DNA of 64,000 bases. Source: Epithemia pelagica (lineage: Eukaryota > Bacillariophyta > Bacillariophyceae > Surirellales > Surirellaceae). Under the pieces are notes generated by a model. The model saw nothing but the letters and a program-made list of their open reading frames with translations. It was not told the DNA's origin and did no database searches. The translations under genes and the position numbers were made by a program. The stretch covers positions 806,001-870,000 of the forward strand of contig OX337228.1 of the NCBI GenBank assembly GCA_946965045.2. The letters are read 5' to 3'. Numbering within the stretch: position 1 is the first letter of the stretch; the number at the start of each line of letters is the position of its first letter. Shown here one piece after another: positions 1 through 10,022 of this stretch.

Positions 1-3000
1 CCCTTCGAGATTCGTTTTGACTGTGAAACTGCTGTGACCTGATTTGTTGAATGAGTGGGTCTTCATCGTCGTACAGTGATGACGATGTAGAGGAGAGCGT
101 GGACGTTGGGGCGGTGGGCATATTGTCAACCGTAAACGCAGAAGGAATGGAAACATTCATCGACGGAGATTGTTTCTGTGGAGGGGTTGGTTTCAGGGTC
201 TCTTTGTCTTGTTTGGGTGTTGGTACAACAGACTTCTTTGTTGAGGGACTTGGCTGCTTTGTCGCCTTTGTAGGAGAAGCGTTCGACTTTTGCTGTTTCG
301 TCTTTAGGGGAGAACTGGCGCGTTGTGTTCTGGTGGGAGTAGATGGAACACGTTTGGGAGGAGGAGCCATTCTCTTTTTGGGTTCAGGAGTGCTCTTTGG
401 AGGTGTGGTTGTCCTCTTGGGTTCTGTCGTTGTTTTCTTGGATTCAGGGATACTCTTGTTCCGTTTCCCGAAAAAGCCAGAACCGTTCTTTCCACTAGCC
501 GATTCGTTCGATGTCGAAACCTTCTTACTCTTATCTTCGTTGCTTTTGATTGAATCTTGATTCTTATCTGCAACGTTCCTTTTGGTGGGTACTGTTGGTG
601 TCGATTTCTTTTCCACCTTTGGTTTCTCTGTTTTCTCTGTATTCTTCTTGGCACTGGACGTTCCAGAAAGCGACCGAAACGAAGATGTTCGCTTCATTGG
701 TATTTTTGGAGGTGGTGCCTTGTTCGATGCCGATGGACTTTTCTTCGGTGACTCCTTGGTCAAGGAGCGGAGGGAACCTTGTCTTGTGGGTGTTCCTTGT
801 TGTCTACCTTGACCAAAGAACCCTTTTCTTCTTGGACTCGGACTGCGGTCCGTCAAGCTATTGACAACCACAACGTCCAGTTTGGGACTTTTGGATTTTT
901 CTTGACTCATCGGAGGCCTTGGTGCAGTCGAGAGACTGACTTTGCTCGACGATGTGCGCTTGAACGTGTAGGGCATCTCCACCGCTCCTTCGCCCACCAC
1001 GGGTTCCGATTCACCACCTTGCGGTGCCTGTGGTGGGACTTGACTCTTGGGCAGCGTCATGGGTATGGGAATGGCCATGGACGTGCGCTTCACACGAGGT
1101 GGAGTTGGTTCGGTCTCGGCCGCTAGTTGCTGTTGGGCGACCTCCCGAGTTTTCAGGACCTTTTGACTTGGTAATACTGCCTCTGGAGTTGGGTTCGCCT
1201 CTTGATTTGGGTGAGCCGTCTCTCGTGTTTGGAGAATCGTTTGACTCGGCAGAGTTACCTCCGGAGTTTCAACCACGTTTTGACTTGGGGGTGTTACTTC
1301 CTGTGTTGCTGCCTCTTGCTCTCGAGAGGCCGTTTGGCCTTGAATTTGAATTTCCACAGCGTGTTCTTTCTTGCCAGGAGGTTCTCGTTTCTTCTTGCCA
1401 CGTCCAAACGAGGCAAACAGGCCACCTACTGTTTTGGTGGCTGTGGCAGTATTGCCTTCTTTGTGTTTGGTTTCAATGGCAGGTTCGAGAGCTGCGTCCG
1501 GATCGACCTGGACCGTTGCAAGAGTCTCTTTGTTCACGGCTTCCTTCTTTGTGTCCACCACGTCCGTTGTTGTCGTCTTTGTCGTCACTGGGAGAGTTGC
1601 TGCCTGTTCGGAGGAATGCACTCTGTACTTATCGGTCGAGACTTGGTCGTCGTCGTCGTCATTGTCATTGTCCAGCACCACAGCTTGAGGAATCACTGGG
1701 GACTCGACAATGGTAGGAGCAACAAGAGTGGAACGAGTCGTCTCTTTGGGTTTCTGGAACGAGGCTTCGTCCTGCGAAAAGGATTTTGGTTGAATCGAGT
1801 ACTTGTCGTCCTCGTCGTCGTCGTCCTCATCCTCGTCACTGTCTTGGAGTTCCATGGCTTGCACATGGGTAATCATGGCGGTCGCATCGCGTTCGTCGGC
1901 CACTTGTTCTTCGACCAAGGAATCCCAACTCTTTTGAATCAACAGAGCTGGCTGTACGCCCTTGGGTGCCGGAACAAAGGTGGTGGGAACTTCTGGTGCA
2001 CTTGTCGTCGTGGTTGCTTCTACGAGAGGAGAGCTCTTTTGGTTGTTCTTGTTGTTCGCTTGTTGTTTGGTGGATGGCGGTGGGACAAAGACTTGAAACT
2101 TTTTGACCCCATCCAAACTGGCCAAGGACTCGGTGTCATCTTGAGAAAGGGCGGCTTGAATGAGTTGATTCGTGGCAAAATTCGCTTCGAGGGCAGCCTC
2201 ATCTTCGGGATACGCTTCGGCGTCTACCGACGACAAGTGACGTGTGGTGGTGGGTTCTTCCACGACGGTTGCCACCACACGGTCGTTCGCGTCCTGCTTT
2301 GTTTTGTTCGTGTTGTTCTTGCGACGGAATAACGAGGCTGTGCATTCCTTCGTGTCGTCATGAGGCGATGCTCCCAAGGCGGCCATGCCTTCGTCAAAGG
2401 AATGGGCCGAAGGACTAATGGTGGTTGCCACAACGGCTTCCTCCTCTTGTTGTTGTTGTTGTTGCTTGCTGGTTCGTTTGGGGTGTGGCATGGATCGTGT
2501 GCGTCCGGCGCGCAGGGGCGAGGACAAGCGTCCCAAGAGCGAGGTGCGATGGGTGGTTGGTTTCTTGTTGTTGTTCTGGTTGTTGGTCGTTGCCGGAGCC
2601 GGAGGGGATGCCAATGGTGGTGTGGTCGACGTAGGTCCTTGAGACGCGGTTGGAGCAGTTGCCGTGACCGCAGCAGCAGCCGCTACGGATGCTACTACTG
2701 GACCAGTCACCGTAGAGTCCTTGGATTTGGTTGCGTGGATCTGTTGTGGCGATTGCTTCTTGTTGTCGTTGTGGGTGTCGGCCGTTGGTGGTTGTGCTTG
2801 TAGTTGCAGTTGTTTGGGAGAGAGGGGTCCATCGAGAATTTCATTCAAGGAACTCATACTAAAGGCCGACGGCGAGGACAAGGAGGAAGGATCGGTTCCA
2901 CTGGCCGTCACTTCCACACCCAATTCCGCCGCTTCTTCTTCGGCTTGTTCTTCAAATCCCAAGGTGGACACTTCGTCTCCCAAGGCTGTGGAGCGGGGAG

Positions 3001-3907
3001 AAGGGGTCGTTGTTGTTTTTGTTGCGGTTGTTTTGGTGGGATGACCCTCCTCCTTGGGTGGAGACGATTGGTTGGCGGCAGTACTCGTCTTGGGTGATGA
3101 ACTACACTTGGAGGAAGAAGAACCGGGTTTGGGTGACGGATTAGTTGTTGTTGTTGTTGTTGCTGCTGCAGCACTGGCTGGAGCAGCCGCTGGAGGAGAC
3201 GATACTGGTTCCGCTTGTTTGTTGGTGCTATCCTTGTTGGGTTCCGTTGTTGGTTTGGTAGACGACTGGCTGTGATTGTCACTACTGCTACTTGGATCGG
3301 TGGAGGAAGACGATGGGGCAGGAGACAAGGAAGGAACGGTCCCTCCTCCCACTTCCAAGAGCCGCACCGTTGCTTTGGTACTGGTCGTCGATGTTGGTTT
3401 GGGCTTTCGGTGGATACTCCTACTAGCGCTCGTACTGGCGGGACGGCGTCGTGGGGGAGACGTTGAGGGTGGAATCCTCACAGTCTTGTTGTGGTTGGCT
3501 TTGGATTTGCCCAAGGAGGGCCGTTTGAGCAAAAACCGAAAGGCTCCTCGTCGTGATTTTTGGACCGACGAGGGAGCCACAGGAGAGGGGGACGGGCTCG
3601 TGTGTACCGCTTGGTCGGTCGCAGTGGCCTCGTCGTCAATGTCATCATCATTGTCGTCGTCTTCGTCGTCTTCTGCTTCGACCCACAAGGCTTCCAAACC
3701 CTCTTCTTCCAGTTCTTCGGGTGGTACTGCTGCTTCTTCCACAATCGGCGGTCGAGTGGCGTACATGCGAGAGGTGGCTGCGACTTTGGTAGCCGCAATG
3801 GCTGCCGAGATTTGTGTCAGTTCATCGTCCTCTTCTTGCTTTTTTTCTTCCACCACTACTGCAGGTGGTGGTGAGGATGGTGTCACGAACCCAAAAAAGG
3901 AATCCAT
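1..3907 (-). CDS. Large low-complexity protein, 3' end outside window
   Basis: A single reading frame stays open from an ATG at 3907 to the left edge: 1302 codons without a stop on the minus strand. The product starts MDSFFGFVTPSSPPP and is almost all predicted disorder. It has an Asp/Glu run near residues 85-100, Ser/Thr/Pro/Lys-rich stretches, a polyQ run followed by Glu near residue 480, and near residues 870-925 an imperfect repeat of the form TPEVTLPSQ..LQTRE. No catalytic domain, zinc site or membrane segment is visible. The basic SPK/TPK-rich C-terminal half could bind nucleic acid or microtubules, but that is only a guess. An (AG)n tract lies about 85 bp upstream of the ATG. I do not recognise the family. 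The plus-strand open frames here are antisense shadows of this biased sequence. Confidence 0.7.
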   Translation of the reverse strand, partial: MDSFFGFVTPSSPPPAVVVEEKKQEEDDELTQISAAIAATKVAATSRMYATRPPIVEEAAVPPEELEEEGLEALWVEAEDDEDDDNDDDIDDEATATDQAVHTSPSPSPVAPSSVQKSRRGAFRFLLKRPSLGKSKANHNKTVRIPPSTSPPRRRPASTSASRSIHRKPKPTSTTSTKATVRLLEVGGGTVPSLSPAPSSSSTDPSSSSDNHSQSSTKPTTEPNKDSTNKQAEPVSSPPAAAPASAAAATTTTTTNPSPKPGSSSSKCSSSPKTSTAANQSSPPKEEGHPTKTTATKTTTTPSPRSTALGDEVSTLGFEEQAEEEAAELGVEVTASGTDPSSLSSPSAFSMSSLNEILDGPLSPKQLQLQAQPPTADTHNDNKKQSPQQIHATKSKDSTVTGPVVASVAAAAAVTATAPTASQGPTSTTPPLASPPAPATTNNQNNNKKPTTHRTSLLGRLSSPLRAGRTRSMPHPKRTSKQQQQQQEEEAVVATTISPSAHSFDEGMAALGASPHDDTKECTASLFRRKNNTNKTKQDANDRVVATVVEEPTTTRHLSSVDAEAYPEDEAALEANFATNQLIQAALSQDDTESLASLDGVKKFQVFVPPPSTKQQANNKNNQKSSPLVEATTTTSAPEVPTTFVPAPKGVQPALLIQKSWDSLVEEQVADERDATAMITHVQAMELQDSDEDEDDDDEDDKYSIQPKSFSQDEASFQKPKETTRSTLVAPTIVESPVIPQAVVLDNDNDDDDDQVSTDKYRVHSSEQAATLPVTTKTTTTDVVDTKKEAVNKETLATVQVDPDAALEPAIETKHKEGNTATATKTVGGLFASFGRGKKKREPPGKKEHAVEIQIQGQTASREQEAATQEVTPPSQNVVETPEVTLPSQTILQTRETAHPNQEANPTPEAVLPSQKVLKTREVAQQQLAAETEPTPPRVKRTSMAIPIPMTLPKSQVPPQAPQGGESEPVVGEGAVEMPYTFKRTSSSKVSLSTAPRPPMSQEKSKSPKLDVVVVNSLTDRSPSPRRKGFFGQGRQQGTPTRQGSLRSLTKESPKKSPSASNKAPPPKIPMKRTSSFRSLSGTSSAKKNTEKTEKPKVEKKSTPTVPTKRNVADKNQDSIKSNEDKSKKVSTSNESASGKNGSGFFGKRNKSIPESKKTTTEPKRTTTPPKSTPEPKKRMAPPPKRVPSTPTRTQRASSPLKTKQQKSNASPTKATKQPSPSTKKSVVPTPKQDKETLKPTPPQKQSPSMNVSIPSAFTVDNMPTAPTSTLSSTSSSLYDDEDPLIQQIRSQQFHSQNESRR

Positions 3908-3989
3908 GGTTCTAGTTCTAGATACTCAATCTGTTTGTTGTTTGTTGTTGTTGGTTGCGTTCGTCGTCTCGTGTTGGGAATTCCTCGTG

Positions 3990-3992
<3 letters not shown>

Positions 3993-4021
<29 letters not shown>
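3993..4021. repeat. (AG)n microsatellite
   Basis: About 28 bp of uninterrupted AG dinucleotides lie 86-114 bp upstream of the start codon of the leftmost gene, in its presumed promoter or 5' UTR. Similar GA/CT tracts lie near 40457 and 62625, also upstream of genes. Confidence 0.9.
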
Positions 4022-4024
<3 letters not shown>

Positions 4025-5200
4025 CACGAATGACTGACTGTGTACGGTAGAGCAATTCCCAGCCCACGCACTACTCTTCTCGACAAAAGAGAAGCCAAAA
4101 AATGTGGAGTTGCCCTTTTGGTGCTTGTGACTTGGTCAACGGAATGTCCTACACTCAAACCGTCACACGCACTCTCACTGTCCGTTGTTGTTGTTGTCGT
4201 CCGGAGAAGAGGGAGGAGCGTAGTACGGGGATATTTTAGGCGAGCACGCAAAAGACTTGGAGGAGGAGGAGGGTCCCACTTCCCAACTCGATGCGCCACA
4301 ACACGAGAGACAAGAGGAGGCAATAGCAAACGAAAGGACGAAAAAGGGAGAAAGATGTGTGGCTAGGCGTCTCCGTCCACAGAAAAGGACCGCCCGACGG
4401 ACTCTCATCCGAGCATGCCAATCCTCATTTAAATCTAAATACCACGTCAGCATATCCAAGACTCGTTATGCACTTAAGTATTTGGGGTGTCACATGTCCT
4501 TTCCAAAATACTTAGACCATTTCAGCCCCAGATTTGTGTCCAGTTCTTGTGGAGTAGACGGCGCGCACATTCATGTACACCATACTCCTTATCTCCCTAA
4601 GAGGATACGAAGCGCTTATTTTTTCCAAAACTTTACAAGTGTAAGTGCTTGAGAGTATAGTGTTCGGAACGGGTCGCGGAAAACCCCTCCAAACAATCCC
4701 CAGAAGGATGTTGATGCAACGGAAAAGAGAAGTATTCCAAAGATCAAAATTACGTGCTGAGTAGTAGAGAACAGAAGAGGAAGGAAGCCAACGGCAATCA
4801 ATCATGACAGAAAAAAAGAAAACGACAACAGAACGACGACAACGACAAACGATGGCGCAACTCGTTCCCGCGGCAACATCCATGACAGGAGTTTACGGTA
4901 GTTATCAGGAGAAGTACACCACTGGAAAACAGCTGCACCCATGGTGCAAGCCTATTCGGCGAAATCAGAAAAATGAACGATGAATGGCAGGCACTCTCTG
5001 CAAAACTTCATGCTGCCATCCAGAAGAAGAAGAGGGGCGCCCTCTCGTCGGTGTCTTGTTCCGCCATTACCTCGACAAAGAAGAATGGTGTAGGAAGAAA
5101 ACAGAAAACTGATCACTGATACCACCACAAGAGCCAATTCCAACCCGCAAACCAAAAGGCGCCACACTACTCTTATCCGAACATTTGTGGAATCCAAACC
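4022..5200. other. Divergent intergenic region
   Basis: This 1.2-kb spacer separates the leftmost minus-strand gene from the EF-hand gene on the plus strand, so it should carry both promoters. Open frames on both strands are short, overlapping and unconvincing. A GGA-rich patch lies near 4257-4275. No repeat pair or RNA gene was recognised. Confidence 0.5.
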
Positions 5201-6724
5201 ATGGTTCTCCTCTGCACCTCCACAATGCGATCTGCCGTGTTCCTACTCCTTGCCACTCTTCCCTCTGCAGTGCAAGGGACGGATTGTGGAAAGTGGTACT
5301 CGTCCGATTGTATCGGCGATACCGACAAGCGCTACGATCCGGGGTATACCAATAATCTCAAGGAACAAGAACCAGTTTGGGAGCGATACGAAGGATACTA
5401 CATCAATGAATTTTTGGAGTTTCGCGATCCGATTCGAGGCACCAATCTTTTGGATGCTGGACCATTCAATCCCTACATTTTGCGCAAAGGCTTCTACAAT
5501 GAAACCATCGAAGGTTCCAGGTTTTATTCCGATCGCTTGTACGTTTACGGTCCTCCCAGTGGGGAGTTTTGCAACCAGACGTTGCCCAACAATGCTCCCA
5601 ATGTGATTGGCAACGGCGTATGTGGCGTGAATGGATACGCCTTTCCCGCAGGAATCTATGGCACGTCCTCCTATGAGAAGGATGGCCACGTTTCCATCTT
5701 TTCTGCCACGGGTGTGTACGGAAGGGCCCTTGCACCGGGAGCGTCCACCCGTGCCAATTTTACGGTAGTGAACACCAACACGCTCTATTATGTGGGGGAA
5801 CGGCCCGAATCAGGATTCTTCAACTCCATTACGCATTCATTCCTCAACGACGACGAGCAAATTGCCGGAACTCAGGCAGTTTACCTTCAGGGAATTCCAG
5901 ACAATCCCATTGCTCAAGTTCAAGTCTTTTTGTTTACGCGAGTGACGAGGGAAGCGTGGTTGGCGGCGATTGAAGAAGAATATTCTCTGGCCAATGTCTT
6001 GGAAGAAGATCAGATTGACGTGGAAGCCATCGGAGGGTGCTTGTCCGGGGACGAGTGTCCCACTGAAGTGGATTGGTGCACGATCGACCCGAATTGTAGC
6101 ACATCGCCCTATCAAGAACCGGATGCGTCCTTGAAAGCTGGTCCCATTGTTGGCTTTGTTCTTCTCGGGGTTGTCATCATTGTTGCCCTGATTGTCGGCT
6201 TCTTTTATTACAAGATTCGGACACTTCGCAAACAGGCCCGTCACGATTTTGCGCGTCGCGTCGCCGAAAGCGTGACCCTCACCCCCGGAAGCCGCCAACT
6301 TTCTCCCGAAGCCTTGGCCGAAGAGTTTAAGAAAATTGACAGGGATCATAATGGGACGATTAGCAAGGATGAACTTTGGGAATTTGTGTCATCGGGCAAG
6401 TTGGGTGAAATGAGTCATGTGGAATTTGATGCGCTCTTTGCCGTCATGGATGCCGATGGCAGTGGAACGGTCGATTTCCTCGAGTTTTGTGCCTACATGA
6501 GTATGTGCAAATCGGACTTTAATGAAGCCAAGGATCGCAAATCAATTCGTGAGGTTCGTGCCAGCTTTTCGCCCGCAGGTAGCTCCAGAGAGATTTTTGC
6601 CACGGAAACGGCTCAACGCTATTCCAGCCGAACATCGTTGCGAGTCCCTCCCGAAGTTCCGGAGGAAGAAGTAGAAGATGGCGAAAAAGGAGCTTCGGAG
6701 GGGAAAGCTGATGAAGAAGAGTAA
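5201..6724 (+). CDS. Single-pass membrane protein with two cytosolic EF-hands
   Basis: This 507-aa intronless frame starts with a hydrophobic signal peptide (about residues 9-26, cleavage plausible after AVQG). A second ATG at 5225 would also give a good signal peptide. The lumenal/extracellular part (about 27-312) is Cys-containing with several N-glycosylation sequons and matches no family I know. One transmembrane helix follows at about 314-337, then a basic stop-transfer stretch. Two canonical EF-hand loops lie in the cytosolic part: DRDHNGTISKDE (380-391) and DADGSGTVDFLE (417-428), both with intact positions 1, 3, 5 and 12. The tail is Glu-rich. The layout suggests a membrane receptor or anchor whose cytosolic face responds to Ca2+. 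That role is inferred; the ligand is unknown. Confidence 0.85.
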   Translation: MVLLCTSTMRSAVFLLLATLPSAVQGTDCGKWYSSDCIGDTDKRYDPGYTNNLKEQEPVWERYEGYYINEFLEFRDPIRGTNLLDAGPFNPYILRKGFYNETIEGSRFYSDRLYVYGPPSGEFCNQTLPNNAPNVIGNGVCGVNGYAFPAGIYGTSSYEKDGHVSIFSATGVYGRALAPGASTRANFTVVNTNTLYYVGERPESGFFNSITHSFLNDDEQIAGTQAVYLQGIPDNPIAQVQVFLFTRVTREAWLAAIEEEYSLANVLEEDQIDVEAIGGCLSGDECPTEVDWCTIDPNCSTSPYQEPDASLKAGPIVGFVLLGVVIIVALIVGFFYYKIRTLRKQARHDFARRVAESVTLTPGSRQLSPEALAEEFKKIDRDHNGTISKDELWEFVSSGKLGEMSHVEFDALFAVMDADGSGTVDFLEFCAYMSMCKSDFNEAKDRKSIREVRASFSPAGSSREIFATETAQRYSSRTSLRVPPEVPEEEVEDGEKGASEGKADEEE

Positions 6725-8133
6725 GGCCACCTTGGACTGACTGTAATCTGTTTGTTTGTTGTGAAAATGAGGAACTCTGTACTGATCTGGAGGAGAAGAC
6801 AAAAAGAGAGAGCCGTAAAATCAATCTTAGGTACGGGACCAAATGAAGGCTTCCAAAACAGAGTGGTGTGGGGTGTAAAGTGAATTGGGACATCTCCCTA
6901 CTCAAAAACGGCTGACTTTGACTGCTTCCGAGACCGAATACGAACAACACTAGTGTGCACTACGTGCTAGTTTGATGAGTAGATGGTGTTGACCATGGTC
7001 TATCACAAGAATAGATGTTTTGTGAAGGAATAGGTTCCTTCCATGTCTCTAACCTTCCAACCTCAAGCATGGGACAGGTAGACTGTGATTGTGATGGGGC
7101 GGAGTGGGGTGGGGTGACAATTGACTATCCCCTATCCCCATATTACGGGAGACGTGTATTGATTGAGGTGTTCGCTCTTCTCTCGGTTCGCGTTCGCGAG
7201 GCAATGTGACAACTTGACCGACCGTGGGCGATGATACTGACTGTATCGGTCGCGGTACAAATGCATTATACCCCATACTACTCGCCATCTTTCCTGTGAC
7301 GGATTATCAATATAGTTCTCAAACTAGATCCGAAATATGGGGTGAAAGGTGTGGAATTAGAAACGTTGAGTTGTATTAGACTTTTCGTCATGTGTTTTCT
7401 GACACCTCGAATCTCGAATGCCTGGCGGGAACCAATGGGGAATTGTGACACGAATGTTCGATGGAGGTTCTCTGAGCGATCGATTCATAAGCAACAAAGA
7501 AACAAACCATATCGGCAACGACAAGCTGAACAACAGACCCAACCAACAACCATAACAAAAATGAGTGCGACCAGAAGACACCAATCCCAGTCCCACATTC
7601 CAGATGTCAACAAGATGTCAAAAGTTCACAGTCCATGTCCATTGTGTGTTTGCGGGTCAACTGTCAACTGTCAGTGGGACACGAAAGAAGGCGAAGGTCA
7701 AGGTCTTCTCTTTGGTGCAGACAGAGGTGCCTGCATGTCGTGTTGCGGTTGGCTGTTCTCGTTGTCGCAAGTGTCGAGATCAATCAAACATCAAGAATCA
7801 AGAGATCAGTCCATTCATGCGGTGGGGTTTTCCAGTTGATTGACGCGACCGCGTGAGAAAGGTGGGTGTGTAGGTGGCAGCAGCCAATGAAAAAGAGGAA
7901 AGCATAGATGTGATTTGGTTCCTGATTCGCATGAATCAATCACTTGCGATCAACCAAATCAATCAGTCTCCTCCAAAAATTCATCTCCAGTTGGACCTGT
8001 TTTCGAGTGTTATTATTATTCTCCTGTTCTCTCCGCTCTTTCCACTTCATTATAATCCAAAACATCAAACCTCGAGAAACTCACTGTTGTCGTCTCATAG
8101 GTTGCACTTTCATCATTGTTCAGAAGGAGAAGA
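6725..8133. other. Intergenic region
   Basis: About 1.4 kb between two plus-strand genes. It contains short, overlapping open frames with no recognisable product and no convincing splice-linked exon set. It must hold the 3' UTR of the EF-hand gene and the promoter of the next gene. Confidence 0.5.
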
Positions 8134-8964
8134 ATGCCCAAGCTTTCTCAAGCAAAGAGACATCGAAAACAACACAATTTGGCGGCCTTTTGCGGCCAAG
8201 ATTCTCTCATCACCCCTCGAAAAGTCTCTGATGAAGACATTCACAATGCTGGCACTACAAATACACGAACGAGTCTGTCATCCTCATGTTCGCTGGCGGA
8301 CTGGACAGTCAGAGCACAGAATGATGATGTAGAAAGACCATCAGTTCAAACACGAAAGAGACGAAAGACATGTTTGGTGCGGCAAGCACCTTCTACTTGT
8401 TTGACTGATTTGCTCTCATGTCATGTATCTGCGCCTGAGTTGACCAACAGCGACTCTCGTGACAACGAACTGACTTCGATTCTATCTCCCTCCGTCTCCT
8501 TCTGTGGCTCCGAGACGAACAGCACTTGTTGTAAACCAATGGACGAATCGCAGCACAATGGTCATCCCAGTGACAACAATGGCGCCATGTCTCCCATTTG
8601 GGGCCATTTCGTGGACGTCATCCTCGAACATGACGAGGAAGACTGCAGGATAAAAAGTATCACGACTGGAAACACGTCTCGGAAGGCCTCAATACACCCT
8701 TCATCCTCTTCTGCTACCGCTGTGCCGTCCTCTTCCTCCAGATTGGGGCGGCAGCGAAACAACTGCTACTCGCACTCGCCCTATTACTCTTGCGTTGCCA
8801 ATCGGCTTTCTAGAAAGAAAGAAGGGAGACAAAAGATTGTCTCACCAAGGGCATTGATATTGTCATCTTCTTCTTCCAGTCAAAGCACGGATCAAGAATT
8901 CCCAGACTTTGTATTACAAGACCCTTCCGCCTTGCCCGATGCTCTAGCGAGATTAAAGGTGTAG
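8134..8964 (+). CDS. Small Ser-rich basic protein, family not recognised
   Basis: The frame from ATG at 8134 (MPKLSQAKRHRKQHN) gives 276 aa. The same frame is open further upstream, but only with non-ATG starts. The protein has a basic N-terminus, a KRRK cluster near residue 76 that could be a nuclear signal, two Ser runs, and a short ordered-looking motif SPIWGHFVDVI at about 153-163 followed by an acidic stretch. I have an impression of similar W-G-x-F-V-D-V motifs in small diatom proteins but cannot name a family. No membrane segment or signal peptide. The frame's length and composition favour a real gene, but no catalytic residue supports it. Confidence 0.5.
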   Translation: MPKLSQAKRHRKQHNLAAFCGQDSLITPRKVSDEDIHNAGTTNTRTSLSSSCSLADWTVRAQNDDVERPSVQTRKRRKTCLVRQAPSTCLTDLLSCHVSAPELTNSDSRDNELTSILSPSVSFCGSETNSTCCKPMDESQHNGHPSDNNGAMSPIWGHFVDVILEHDEEDCRIKSITTGNTSRKASIHPSSSSATAVPSSSSRLGRQRNNCYSHSPYYSCVANRLSRKKEGRQKIVSPRALILSSSSSSQSTDQEFPDFVLQDPSALPDALARLKV

Positions 8965-10022
8965 ATTTCCACCGAACGAAGGAGGTGGGCCTGGGAGAAA
9001 TGTGTGCGACGACTGTTCCATCTATCCTAAGAATCTTCATTGTCTTAAATCTCTGGGTACTGGAGGAGGGCATCATCATTATTTTGTATCACACCATTTG
9101 CGTGTTCCTCGGCTCGATTGATTCACTTTTTCCCCATCTCTTCAAGATTCCATCATTGCACATACAAGACGAGATGGGAACCTTGTTGTAGTCTTTTGCA
9201 GCCCACCAATTTCACTGAATTTTGACATCTACTGCGCGTCTCAAACACTCACCTTGTATGGGAGACCAGGTGGCTTTTATATTCACAAAGCTTATGCATA
9301 GATCAAGAGTATATGGAACCTACCTACCTAGGAGTAGCTGGGGTTTCGACGACTCGTGGCCATAGCGTCTATGTCATATATCAACTACTCCTTCAGACTT
9401 CTATCTTCTCTCCCTAGCAATACACCTCTCTTGCTCCCCGAAACTACCTTTCTCCATAAATCAACAAATAAAAACATCCGCCATCGAAGGCCATCAGTCT
9501 CAATATGTGATTCAGTTGCCTCAACGTGGCGCGAATAGGTCACTTCTTTCCAAACTCTCCAAATAGAGGAGTATATTTACCGATGAGAGACTCATCTATG
9601 CTCACAATCAAAATTCATTCACGAGTCGGTGACTTCTTCGTGTCAGCCGAGCCCACGTCAGATTTTTGTGTACCCCCGAGGATCCGAAGATATGAATTGG
9701 TCAGTGATGGATAGATTCGGTTGGCACTTCATGTCAACCGGACCACAAGCAACGATTAATGACGATTGATGGTGTTTAGCGTTGTACAGCTACACTTAAC
9801 AGTAGCTGTGCCCAAACACTTTATTGACTAGCGTTCTTTCCTTGTTGTAATGATAGGACTATGTGAGGCTTGTTTCGTTATTCAAAATCTTCAAAAATGA
9901 TAGATTGCGATCGATTCCAAGTCATGCTCCATGACAAGGCCATCGTTCTGGTCTGTATGTTCATACTGTGTACATTCTTCCGTGTCTCTTCTTCGTCTCT
10001 GTGGTGCCATGATCCACCAACG
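8965..10022. other. Intergenic region between convergent genes
   Basis: About 1 kb between a plus-strand gene and a minus-strand gene, so it should hold two 3' ends. A CCTACCTACCTAGG-like stretch occurs near 9321; related ACCTAG-rich stretches recur near 21251, 25009 and 40781. No supported gene. Confidence 0.45.

Noticed and set aside
1202-2332. 376-aa plus-strand open frame in the leftmost gene
   Set aside because: Exactly antisense to codons of the minus-strand gene. Its open length comes from biased codons on the other strand, and it has no ATG context or domain.
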